Shown here: piece after piece, positions 1 through 8,221 of the stretch | Position numbering within the stretch: the first letter of the stretch is position 1 | How the letters are laid out: each line of letters starts with the position of its first letter | DNA from: Azospirillum sp. TSH58 | Lineage (GTDB): Bacteria; Pseudomonadota; Alphaproteobacteria; Azospirillales; Azospirillaceae | DNA: 64,000 nt | Direction of reading: 5' to 3' | NCBI RefSeq assembly: GCF_003119115.1 | Contig: NZ_CP022367.1 | Span: 310,001 to 374,000 of the forward strand | Notes under the pieces: model-generated | What the model saw: only the letters and a program-made list of their open reading frames with translations | The model's database searches: none | What the model was told of the DNA's origin: nothing | Position numbers and translations under genes: made by a program

Positions 1-103
1 CCGCGCATGAGGGAAATGGTTCCCCCCGCCCGACCGGGCGGCCGCTGCGCGGCGCCGCGGGACGGGCGGGGAAATGCGGGAGGTGCGAAGGCGACGGGAC
101 GGG

Positions 104-1348
104 TTACGCCGCCGGGAAGTTGGCCTTCGCCTCCGCGAAGTACTCGGGGAAGATCACCTTGATGTCCTCGCCCTGGATCTGCGTGTTGATCGGGGTGGCG
201 CCCTCGTTCTGGCCGTTCACGAACTTCGTCGGGCCGTAGGGCATGATGTGACCGGCGAAGGTGGAGCCGTTCAGCGCCTCGATGATCTTCTTGCGGTCGG
301 CGGAACCGGCGCGTTCGATGGCGTCGGCGAGCAGCAGCAGGTTCGAATAGTTCAGCGGGACGTTGTAGGCGAAGGACTTGCCCTGGGCCTGCACCGCCTT
401 GCGCAGCGCCTGGGCCTGCGGATTCTGCGGGTCGTGCCAGTGGTTGCAGTCGATGACGTTCTGCGCCGCCTGCGGGAATTCCTTGACGAAGCGCCCGTTC
501 GACGCCGCGCCGCCGAGGATCGCGTAGACGCCCTTCGGCTTGATGCGCTGCTGCTGCATGGTGCGGGCGAGCAGTACGAATTCGCCGTAGTAGTTGGACG
601 GGATGACCAAGTCCGGGTTCAGCGAGCGGATGCGCAGCGCCACGTTGGACATGTCGCGCGCCGGGGTCGGATGGGCGATGGTCTCCAGGATCTCGAAGCC
701 GCGCTTGGGCAGCTCGGTCTGCAGCAGCTTGGCGAGGCCGGAGCCGAACAGGCCGTCCTCATGCACCAGCACGACGGTCTTCGCCGGCTTGCCGGCCAGC
801 TCGTTGATCTTGGTCAGGTTGTCGAGCGCGACCTGGGTGACCTTGCCGAAGCCGGGGCTGAAGCGGAAGGTGTTGGTCAGGCCGCGCGCCATGATCTGGT
901 CCGACACGCCGACATCGACCAGATAGGGCAGATCGTAGCGCGCCGCCGCCTGCGAGGCGGCGAGGCAGATCGGGCTGGCGAAGCCGCCGACGATGGCGCA
1001 CACGCCCTCGGCCTGCATGCGCTCGACCTCCTGCGTGCCGGCCTCCGGCGTGGAGCGGGCGTCGCCGAAGACCATCTCGATCTTGGCGCCGCCCAGCGCC
1101 TTGAGGCCGCCCGCGGCGTTGATCTCGTTGATCGCCATCTCGGCGCCGAGCCGGCCGAGGTCGCCGTCATGGGCGAGCGCGCCGGTCACCGGCTGGAGGA
1201 TGCCGATCTTCACGGCCGGGGTCTGCGCCCGCAGAATCGACGGGGCGGCCACCGGCACCGTCACGAAGGCGGCCGCCGCGGCTCCCGCCTTGAGCACCGT
1301 GCGGCGGGAGATGCCGGAAAGTGCGGAGTCCTGAACCGAACGTCCCAT
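104..1348 (-). CDS. Branched-chain amino acid/amide-type ABC transporter substrate-binding protein (orphan)
   Basis: A 414-residue periplasmic binding protein of the Leu/amide type (Peripla_BP_6 class). The N-terminus carries a twin-arginine-like signal (SRRTVLKAG followed by an Ala-rich core and a site near ILRAQ), so it is probably exported by Tat. The mature part opens with VKIGILQPVTGALAHDGD, the usual first strand and loop of the family. The ATG at 1348 is chosen because GAGGAG lies just upstream; a longer frame runs back into the GntR gene and is not credible. It starts 5 nt after the GntR stop, so the two genes are probably co-transcribed. No permease or ATPase genes accompany it; it may feed the nearby Urt-type transporter or serve as a sensor. 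The ligand cannot be read from sequence. Confidence 0.9.
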   Translation of the reverse strand: MGRSVQDSALSGISRRTVLKAGAAAAAFVTVPVAAPSILRAQTPAVKIGILQPVTGALAHDGDLGRLGAEMAINEINAAGGLKALGGAKIEMVFGDARSTPEAGTQEVERMQAEGVCAIVGGFASPICLAASQAAARYDLPYLVDVGVSDQIMARGLTNTFRFSPGFGKVTQVALDNLTKINELAGKPAKTVVLVHEDGLFGSGLAKLLQTELPKRGFEILETIAHPTPARDMSNVALRIRSLNPDLVIPSNYYGEFVLLARTMQQQRIKPKGVYAILGGAASNGRFVKEFPQAAQNVIDCNHWHDPQNPQAQALRKAVQAQGKSFAYNVPLNYSNLLLLADAIERAGSADRKKIIEALNGSTFAGHIMPYGPTKFVNGQNEGATPINTQIQGEDIKVIFPEYFAEAKANFPAA

Positions 1349-1353
1349 AACGC

Positions 1354-2238
1354 TCAACTCCTCTGCTTGATGGCCCGCGAGCCGCGGGTGGGCTTTTCGC
1401 CCGCTTTGTTCTTGTCGGCCTTGGTCTTCTCGGCCTTGGCTTTGCTGGCCTTGGTTTTGTCGGGGACGCGCGGCCGGCCCAGCGCCGGACTCCAGCGCCG
1501 TTCCCCGTCGTCGCCGATGCGCACCAGATCCATGTGGAAGCTGTAGCGATCGGGCCGGTACAGCGCGTGCAGATGCTCCACCCCGCGGCCGGACGGGTCG
1601 TGCACGATGCGGGTCAGCGTCAGCAGCGGCGAGCCGATCTCCAGATCGAGCGCCGCCGCCGCCTCCGGCCCGGCCAGCGTGGCGTTGATCGCCTGGGTGG
1701 CGCGCTCGGTCTTCACGCCCGACCGCTCGATCAGCTCCAGCAGCGGGCGCGCCGCCAGCTCCGCCTCCGAATAGGTCAGGCCGAGCCATTCCGGCACATG
1801 GGTGGTCAGGTAGGAGAAGGGCTCCCCGTCGATCAGCCGGACGCGCACCGACCGCTGCACCCGCTCGCCCGGCTTCAGGCCCAGGCTTTCGGCGATGGCC
1901 TCCGGCGGCGCGACGTAGCCGAAGGAGAGCAGCTTCACGTCGGTGCTGCGCCCCATGTCGATCAGGTGCGACAGCACGTTGGAGAGGTCGGCGACGATGG
2001 GACGGACCGCGCGGCTGTCATGGACGAAGGTGCCGGAGCCGGCCTTGCGCTGCACCAGCCCTTCCTTCTCCAGCAGGTCGAGCGCCCGGCGCACGGTCAC
2101 CCGCGACACCGCGTGCTCGGTGGCCAGCGCCGGTTCCCCCGGCAGGCGCCCGCCCGGCGGCAGGTCGCCGGCGACGATGCGGTCGCGCAGCAGCAGATAG
2201 ATCCTGCGCGCCTTCAGCGGTTCAACCGACGACTTCAC
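1354..2238 (-). CDS. GntR-family (HutC/UTRA) transcriptional regulator with basic C-terminal tail
   Basis: A 294-residue regulator. Residues about 8-75 form a winged helix of the GntR type (RIYLLLRDRIVAGDLPPGG, then SRVTVRRALDLLEKEGLV). Residues about 90-235 match a UTRA effector domain, typical of the HutC subfamily. The start codon is GTG at 2238, after GGGAGG. The last 40 or so residues are unusual: a Lys/Ala/Thr-rich low-complexity tail built from KTKA, KAKA and KADKNKA-like units that ordinary HutC proteins lack. It lies directly upstream of the orphan binding protein gene and probably regulates it, and perhaps the fmd/urt genes. Two inverted repeats in its own leader look like operators, so autoregulation is likely. 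Confidence 0.92.
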   Translation of the reverse strand: MKSSVEPLKARRIYLLLRDRIVAGDLPPGGRLPGEPALATEHAVSRVTVRRALDLLEKEGLVQRKAGSGTFVHDSRAVRPIVADLSNVLSHLIDMGRSTDVKLLSFGYVAPPEAIAESLGLKPGERVQRSVRVRLIDGEPFSYLTTHVPEWLGLTYSEAELAARPLLELIERSGVKTERATQAINATLAGPEAAAALDLEIGSPLLTLTRIVHDPSGRGVEHLHALYRPDRYSFHMDLVRIGDDGERRWSPALGRPRVPDKTKASKAKAEKTKADKNKAGEKPTRGSRAIKQRS

Positions 2239-2272
2239 AGTGCCCCGCCTCCCTCTCGCTGGAAACCGGTGT

Positions 2273-2315
2273 CTGTCTCTCTATAAGACAGGAATCTGTA
2301 TGATCGATAATACAG
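2273..2315. promoter_or_regulatory. Two candidate GntR operators in the gntR leader
   Basis: Two short inverted repeats lie 35-77 bp upstream of the GntR start: CTGTCT (2273-2278) paired with AGACAG (2286-2291), and CTGTAT (2296-2301) paired with ATACAG (2310-2315). HutC-type GntR proteins commonly bind such CTGTnT/AnACAG palindromes. The arms are seen in the sequence; binding is inferred. Confidence 0.45.
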
Positions 2316-2389
2316 CTTCGGTCAACAGCGATGTTGGGGAAGCGGACGATTGGCGCAGGGCCCCTTCGGATTCCGGACCCGGAAAAGCA

Positions 2390-2419
2390 AACGGCCCGCC
2401 TCGGGAGAGGCGGGCCGTT
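2390..2419 (-). terminator. Rho-independent terminator after fmdB
   Basis: An 11-bp perfect stem, AACGGCCCGCC (2390-2400) with GGCGGGCCGTT (2409-2419) and an 8-nt loop. On the minus strand it is followed by a T-rich stretch (TTTGCTTTTCC). It sits 24 nt beyond the fmdB stop and marks the end of the urt-fmd transcript. Confidence 0.8.
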
Positions 2420-2442
2420 CGATGGTGGAGGTTACGGAGGTG

Positions 2443-2793
2443 TCAGTGGCTGATCATCCACGGCCGTGCCGTCGGGAACCCCTTCGCCCCGTCGGGGGTG
2501 CGGAGCACCGACCGTCCCTTCTTGCCGCCGCCACCGCAGCAGCCGCAGCCCGGCCCGTGCTTGTGCTTCGGCCCGACCTCCGACAACAGCTTGGGCCGGT
2601 CGGCGCTGCGTTCGTTGGTGGTGTGCGCCGTCCGGGTGGCGGCCGACAGCGCGGAGAAGGCCGGCGCCATGCGGATCACCCGCGGCGACGGCGCCCCGCA
2701 ATCGGGGCACGGCTGCGGCAGGCCGCTTTCCGCCATCGGCCGCATTCCCGTGAAATCGCCGCAGGTCGGGCACTCGTAATCGTACATCGGCAT
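2443..2793 (-). CDS. fmdB: FmdB-family zinc-ribbon protein
   Basis: A 116-residue small protein. The N-terminus MPMYDYECPTCGDF and the later CPDCG give the paired CxxC knuckles of the FmdB zinc ribbon (about residues 8-36). The tail has a second Cys/His/Gly-rich patch (HKHGPGCGCCGGGGKK) that could bind metal. FmdB was first described beside the formamidase of Methylophilus as a putative regulator of fmdA. Here it likewise follows fmdA by 35 nt, with a GGAGG site, and is the last gene before a terminator. Its biochemical role is not established; regulation or metal handling for formamidase are the usual suggestions. Confidence 0.9.
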   Translation of the reverse strand: MPMYDYECPTCGDFTGMRPMAESGLPQPCPDCGAPSPRVIRMAPAFSALSAATRTAHTTNERSADRPKLLSEVGPKHKHGPGCGCCGGGGKKGRSVLRTPDGAKGFPTARPWMISH

Positions 2794-2828
2794 GGCGCGG
2801 CCTCCACCTTCTTCCTTGATCGGTCTCG

Positions 2829-4061
2829 TTACACGCGGTCCTGGGCGATCGGCATGTCGACGTCGCCTTTGATGAACTTCGTCGGACCGTCGGCGTTCGG
2901 GGTGATGTCGAAGTCGAAGATCTGCGTCGGCAGGAACAGGGTCGCGCAGGCGTTCGGCACGTCGACCACGCCGCTGATGTGGCCCTGCACCGGCGCCGTG
3001 CCGAGGATCGAATAGGCCTGGGCGCCGGAGTAGCCGAACTTCTTCAGATACTCGATGGCGTTGAGGCAGGCCTGCCGGTAGGCGACATGGACGTCCAGGT
3101 AATGCTGCTCGCCCGCCTCGTCGACGGAGATGCCCTCGAAGATCAGGTAATCGTTGTAGGTCGGGACGATCGGGCTCGGCTTGAAGATCGGGTTCTTGAT
3201 CCCGTACTTCGCCATGCCGTCCTTGATCAGGTTGACCTTGAGATGCGCCCAGCCGGCCATTTCGATGGCGCCGCAGAAGGTGATCTCGCCGTCGCCCTGG
3301 CTGAAATGCAGGTCGCCCATCGACAGGCCGGCGCCCTTCACATAGACCGGGAAATAGATGCGCGAGCCGCGCGACAGGTCCTTGATGTCGCAATTGCCGC
3401 CATGCTCGCGCGGCGGCACGGTGCGCGCGCCCTCCGCCGCCGCCTTGTCGCGGGCCTCGCCCTTCAGCCGGCCCATGTGGGCGGTCGGCGCGTAGGGCGG
3501 GTTGGCGAGGCCGGGGACGCGGGTCGGATTGGTGTCGATCAACGCCTGCTCGCGCTTGTTCCACTTGGCCAGCAGATCGTGCGACGGCAGGCAGCCGATC
3601 AGGCCGGGATGGATCAGCCCGGCGAAGCGCACGCCGGGAATGTGGCGCGACTTGGTGAACATGCCTTCGAAGTCCCAGATCGACTTCTGGGCCAGCGGGA
3701 AATGCTCGGTCAGGAAGCCGCCGCCGTTCTGCTTGGAGAAGAAGCCGTTGAAGCCCCATTGCTGCTGCGGGAAGGCGCCGATGTCCAGCAGGTCGACGAC
3801 CAGCAGGTCGCCCGGCTCCGCCCCCTCGACCCCGACCGGGCCGGACAGGAAATGCACCTGGCTGAGATCAACGTCGCGCACGTCGGCGGCATCGTCGTCG
3901 TTTTTGATCTGGCCGCCGGTCCAGTCGTAGCATTCCAGGATGAAGTCGTCGCCCGGCTTCACCGTCACCGCCATCGGGATGTCCGGATGCCAGCGGTTGT
4001 GGATCATGTCGTTCTCGTAGGGAGACTGCGACAGGTCGGCCTTGATCAGGGTGTCAGCCAT
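2829..4061 (-). CDS. fmdA: Formamidase
   Basis: A 410-residue protein of the FmdA_AmdA acetamidase/formamidase family, the usual length. It should hydrolyse formamide to formate and ammonia in the cytoplasm. Family landmarks include HNRWHPDIP near the N-terminus, LSQVHFLSGPV, HPGLIGCLPSHDLL, and the His/Asp/Glu-rich core GDLHFSQGDGEITFCGAIEM. It is unrelated to the nitrilase-type amidase at 19-20 kb. The ATG at 4061 follows AAGGAAGAG. It lies downstream of the Urt-type transporter genes and the chemoreceptor fusion and directly upstream of fmdB, so transport, sensing and hydrolysis appear linked in one transcript. Confidence 0.95.
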   Translation of the reverse strand: MADTLIKADLSQSPYENDMIHNRWHPDIPMAVTVKPGDDFILECYDWTGGQIKNDDDAADVRDVDLSQVHFLSGPVGVEGAEPGDLLVVDLLDIGAFPQQQWGFNGFFSKQNGGGFLTEHFPLAQKSIWDFEGMFTKSRHIPGVRFAGLIHPGLIGCLPSHDLLAKWNKREQALIDTNPTRVPGLANPPYAPTAHMGRLKGEARDKAAAEGARTVPPREHGGNCDIKDLSRGSRIYFPVYVKGAGLSMGDLHFSQGDGEITFCGAIEMAGWAHLKVNLIKDGMAKYGIKNPIFKPSPIVPTYNDYLIFEGISVDEAGEQHYLDVHVAYRQACLNAIEYLKKFGYSGAQAYSILGTAPVQGHISGVVDVPNACATLFLPTQIFDFDITPNADGPTKFIKGDVDMPIAQDRV

Positions 4062-4115
4062 GGTTTGCTCTTCCTTATTGGTGGACTGATGGGTGACGAA
4101 GGAGTGGTTGCTGCG

Positions 4116-4158
4116 AGCCCCCTCCCCGGCCCTCCCCCGCTTCGCGGGAGAGGGGGCT
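4116..4158. repeat. GC-rich palindromic intergenic repeat, copy 1
   Basis: An inverted repeat between the chemoreceptor fusion and fmdA: AGCCCCCTC at the left pairs with GAGGGGGCT at the right, with an inner CCCGC-TTCG-GCGGG hairpin. It shares the CCCTCCCCCGCT core with copies at 6.6 and 10.3 kb, so it is a dispersed REP-like element. Confidence 0.75.
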
Positions 4159-4169
4159 TTGGGCGGCCC

Positions 4170-6590
4170 TTACGCCGCCAGTTCCCGGAAGCCGTCCGGG
4201 AAGGGGTTCGGCTCGATCAGGTCCCGGGTCTCGAAGACCACGTCGAACTGGCCGTCGCGCCGGGCGCGGCCGATGCGGGTGCGGGTCCACAGGTGATGGT
4301 TCTCGTGGATGCGCAGCGGCCCGGCCGGCGCTCCGGCGAACTCGATGCCGGGCGAGGCGGCGACGACGCGCGCCACGTCGAAGCTGCCGGCCTTTTCGAC
4401 CGCCAGCTTCCACAGCCAGGGGCCGAGATAGGCGTTGTGGGTGACGTCGCCGATGACGCTGTCCGCTCCCCACATCGCCTTGAAGGCGGCGACGAAGGCG
4501 CGGTTGGCCGGCAGTTCCAGGTTCTGGAAATACTTGGCGCAGGTGAAGGCCCCGGCGATGTAGTCGCCGCCGATGCCCATCATCTCGTCCTCGGTGACGC
4601 TGTTGGTCATCAGGATCTGGCGGTCCAGCTCGATCCCGGCGGCCTTGAGCTGCTTGTAGAAGGCGACGTTCGAGCCGCCGACGACGATGGCGTAGACGAC
4701 GTCGGGCCTGGCCGCCTTGATGCGCGCGACGATGCTCTCGAAGCGGGTGTCGCCGAGTTCGGCGTAGTCCTCGCCGACGACGCGGCAGCCCTTGGCCTCG
4801 ATGTGGCGCCGCGCGATGGCGTTGGAAGCGCGCGGCCAGATGTAGTCCGACCCGACGAGGAAGAAGCTTTTCGCCCCCTTCTCCCGCATCACCCAGTCCA
4901 GCCCGGCGAGGATCTGCTGGGTCGCCTCCTGCCCGGTGTAGATGACGTGGCGGGATTGCTCCAGCCCCTCGTAGAAGGTCGGGTAGTAGAGCAGGCCGTT
5001 GCGCTTCTCCAGGACCGGCAGCACCTCCTTGCGCGAGGCCGAGGTCCAGCAGCCGAAGATCGCCGCCACCTTGTCCTGCGCCAGCAGCGTGTCGGCGCGG
5101 GCGGCGAAGGTCGGCCAGTCGCTGGCGCCGTCCTCCTGCACGATCTCGATCCGCCGACCCAGCACGCCGCCGGCCTCGTTGATCTGCTGGATCGCCAGCA
5201 TCTCCGCCTGGATCGACCCGCCCTCGCTCAGCGCCATGGTGCCGGTGGCGGAATGGAGGATGCCGACCTTCACCGCCTCGTCGGTGACGGCGATGCCGCT
5301 CTTGTTGACCGCCGCGGTCGCCGGTGCGCCCGGCGCCAGGCCCTGGACGCGCCGCACCGTGCCCGCCGCCATCAGGCGCCCGGCCACCGAGGCGCGGCGG
5401 CGCAGCGCCGATTGCAGGCTGACCTCCGCCAGGAAATTGTTGACCTCGCGGCTCAGCTCGTCGGCGTGGCCGGCGACCTGGGAGGCGGCGCCCAGCACCT
5501 GCCCGGCCGCCATGCCGGTGTCGGACGCGGCGTCCGACACGCCGACGATGTTGGAGGCCACGCTCTCGGTGCCGCGCGCCGCCTCCTGGACGTTGCGGGC
5601 GATCTCGCGGGTGGCCGCCCCCTGCTGCTCGACGGCGGCGGCGATGGCCGAGGCGATCTCGTTGATCTCGGCGATGGTCCCGGCGATGGCGCGGATCGCC
5701 TCCACCGCCTCGGCCGTGGCCGACTGGATGGCGCCGACCTGGGTGGAGATGTCCTCCGTCGCCTTGGCGGTCTGGTTGGCCAGCGTCTTGACCTCGCTGG
5801 CGACGACGGCGAAGCCCTTGCCGGCCTCCCCCGCCCGCGCCGCCTCGATGGTCGCGTTCAGCGCCAGCAGGTTGGTCTGCCCGGCGATGCCGTGGATCAG
5901 CCCGACCACCTGCCCGATCCGCGCGGCGCTGTCGGCGAGGCTCTGCACCACCGCGTCGGTGCGGCGGGTGTCGGCGACGGCCTTGCCGGCGATGGCCGCC
6001 GAGGAGGCGACCTGCCGCCCGATCTCCTGGATCGAGGCCGACAGCTCCTCGGTCGCCGTCGCCACGGTCTGGACGTTCATCGACGCCTGGGCCGAGGACT
6101 GCGACATCGCCGCCGACAGCCGGTTGCTGCGCTCGGCGGTGCCGCTCATCGCGGTGGCGGTGTCGGTCATCTCGCCGGCCGCCGAGGAGACGGTCTGCAC
6201 CAGCCGGCCGACCTTGCCTTCGAAGTCGCGGGTCAGCGCCTCCAGCCGGGCGGCGCGCTCCTCCGTCGCCGTGCGCTCGGCGTCGCGCTGCGCCTCGTGG
6301 GCGGCGCGGGCCTCGGCGGCGGCGGCGATGCGGTCGAGGGCGGCGGCGAGGTCGCGTTGCGGATCGCTCCCCACGCCCTTTGCATCGCCGGCCAGCGCGG
6401 CGGCCCGCTCGCCGAGCCGGCGGAGTCCGGCGCCCTGGCGGTGGGCCAGCGCGGCGGCGGCGGCGGCCAGCGCGGCCGAGAGGACGAGTCCGGCGGTCGG
6501 CACCGCGGGGTACCCGGTCAGCGGCGTCGCCACGGCGGTCAGCAGGGCGACCACGGCGCAGGCGGTGGACGCGGACGTTGCGGATGTCAT
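4170..6590 (-). CDS. Methyl-accepting chemotaxis signalling domain fused to a UrtA-like substrate-binding domain
   Basis: An 806-residue two-part protein. Residues about 9-50 hold two hydrophobic helices. Residues about 85-390 form an MCP signalling domain; its hairpin tip is clear (GQTNLLALNATIEAARAGE, then GKGFAVVASEVKTLANQT). From residue 441 (KVGILHSATGTMALSE) to the end it is a urea/amide-type periplasmic binding fold, closely matching the UrtA encoded at 10.5-11.7 kb (shared DGASDWPTFA, FGCWTSASRK, YYPTFYEGLEQS, TGQEATQQILAGLDWV). No membrane helix separates the two parts, so the binding domain should lie in the cytoplasm, the reverse of a normal receptor. The ATG at 6590 is the first sensible start; a longer frame reads through a palindromic repeat. 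Expected role: taxis or signalling in response to internal urea or amides. Confidence 0.9.
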   Translation of the reverse strand: MTSATSASTACAVVALLTAVATPLTGYPAVPTAGLVLSAALAAAAAALAHRQGAGLRRLGERAAALAGDAKGVGSDPQRDLAAALDRIAAAAEARAAHEAQRDAERTATEERAARLEALTRDFEGKVGRLVQTVSSAAGEMTDTATAMSGTAERSNRLSAAMSQSSAQASMNVQTVATATEELSASIQEIGRQVASSAAIAGKAVADTRRTDAVVQSLADSAARIGQVVGLIHGIAGQTNLLALNATIEAARAGEAGKGFAVVASEVKTLANQTAKATEDISTQVGAIQSATAEAVEAIRAIAGTIAEINEIASAIAAAVEQQGAATREIARNVQEAARGTESVASNIVGVSDAASDTGMAAGQVLGAASQVAGHADELSREVNNFLAEVSLQSALRRRASVAGRLMAAGTVRRVQGLAPGAPATAAVNKSGIAVTDEAVKVGILHSATGTMALSEGGSIQAEMLAIQQINEAGGVLGRRIEIVQEDGASDWPTFAARADTLLAQDKVAAIFGCWTSASRKEVLPVLEKRNGLLYYPTFYEGLEQSRHVIYTGQEATQQILAGLDWVMREKGAKSFFLVGSDYIWPRASNAIARRHIEAKGCRVVGEDYAELGDTRFESIVARIKAARPDVVYAIVVGGSNVAFYKQLKAAGIELDRQILMTNSVTEDEMMGIGGDYIAGAFTCAKYFQNLELPANRAFVAAFKAMWGADSVIGDVTHNAYLGPWLWKLAVEKAGSFDVARVVAASPGIEFAGAPAGPLRIHENHHLWTRTRIGRARRDGQFDVVFETRDLIEPNPFPDGFRELAA

Positions 6591-6640
6591 GGCGCATCCT
6601 TCTGTGGTGGAGAGGTGGGGTGCGGGCAGCGCGTGCCCCC

Positions 6641-6721
6641 ACCCCGACCCTCCCCCGCTGACGCAGGGGAGGGAGAACCAAGTCCCCTCCCCTGCGAAGC
6701 GGGGGAGGGTTAGGGAGGGGG
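6641..6721. repeat. GC-rich palindromic intergenic repeat, copy 2 (large inverted pair)
   Basis: Two REP-like units face each other with arms of about 33 nt (left contains GACCCTCCCCCGCTGACGC, right contains GCGAAGCGGGGGAGGGTT) and a short loop. The structure fills the gap between urtE and the chemoreceptor fusion. It could fold into a strong mRNA hairpin and uncouple expression of the downstream genes. Confidence 0.75.
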
Positions 6722-6738
6722 CAATCCCTGGCCGCGCC

Positions 6739-7428
6739 CTAAACCGACAGCAGCCGCGCCACCTTCGCCTCGTCGACCTGATCGCGGCTGTCCTCATGGA
6801 CGATCTCGCCGTTCTCGATCACCAGCACGCGGTCGGCGATGTCGAGCGCGAAGCTCAGCACCTGCTCCGACACGATGATGCTGAGGCCCTTCTCGTCGCG
6901 GATGCGGCGCAGGGTGCGGGCCATCTCGCGGATGATCGACGGCTGGATGCCCTCCGTCGGCTCGTCCAGCAGCAGCACCTTCGGCTTGGTGGCGAGCGCG
7001 CGGGCGATGGCGAGCTGCTGCTGCTGCCCGCCCGACAGGTTGCCGCCGCGCCGGCCCTTCATCTCCAGCAGCACCGGGAACAGCTCGTACAGGTCCCCCG
7101 GCACGCTGCGCCCGCCATGGACGCTCAGCCCCGTCTCGATGTTCTCCTGCACGGTCATGGTCGGGAAAATCATGCGCCCCTGCGGGACATAGGCGACGCC
7201 CTTCGCCACCCGCTCGTAGCTCTTCAGGCCGGTGATCTCGTCGCCGCCGATGCGGATGGCGCCGGAGCGCGCCGGCACGATCCCCATCAGCGACTTCATC
7301 AGCGTCGTCTTGCCCATGCCGTTCCGGCCCATGATGGCGACGATCTCGTTGGGCGCCACGGTGAAGTCCAGCCCGTGCAGGACCTCGCTCTCGCCGTAGG
7401 ACACGCGGAGTTGATTGACGGACAGCAT
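6739..7428 (-). CDS. urtE: Urea/short-chain amide ABC transporter ATP-binding protein UrtE-like
   Basis: A 229-residue ATPase of the LivF/UrtE type. Visible motifs are Walker A GRNGMGKT (about residue 34), signature LSGGQQQQ (about 131), Walker B VLLLDEPTEG and the switch region IIVSEQ. It powers uptake together with UrtD, the permeases UrtB and UrtC and the binding protein UrtA. The ATG at 7428 lies 33 nt after the urtD stop. A large palindromic repeat follows the gene. Homologous systems carry urea (Urt) or short-chain amides and urea (FmdDEF). The adjacent formamidase favours amides, but the substrate cannot be settled from sequence. Confidence 0.92.
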   Translation of the reverse strand: MLSVNQLRVSYGESEVLHGLDFTVAPNEIVAIMGRNGMGKTTLMKSLMGIVPARSGAIRIGGDEITGLKSYERVAKGVAYVPQGRMIFPTMTVQENIETGLSVHGGRSVPGDLYELFPVLLEMKGRRGGNLSGGQQQQLAIARALATKPKVLLLDEPTEGIQPSIIREMARTLRRIRDEKGLSIIVSEQVLSFALDIADRVLVIENGEIVHEDSRDQVDEAKVARLLSV

Positions 7429-7442
7429 CTCTTGATCCCCCG

Positions 7443-7461
7443 CTCAATGGCCTGGATAGAC

Positions 7462-7478
<17 letters not shown>
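7443..7478. repeat. 18-bp tandem duplication at the urtD stop codon
   Basis: ctcaatggcctggataga (7443-7460) is followed at once by ctcaatggcccagataga (7461-7478), 16 of 18 identical. The second copy holds the real urtD stop. The extra copy lies just downstream in the direction of transcription and supplies a second in-frame stop. Confidence 0.85.
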
Positions 7479-8208
<730 letters not shown>

Positions 8209-8221
8209 GCTCCGTCCCTCC

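Noticed and set aside
2979..6713. A very long plus-strand frame (over 1200 codons) opposite fmdA and the chemoreceptor fusion
   Set aside because: It is antisense to two well-supported genes, has no family resemblance, and consists of Gly/Arg/Asp/Leu/Val-rich text typical of the complementary frame in high-GC DNA.
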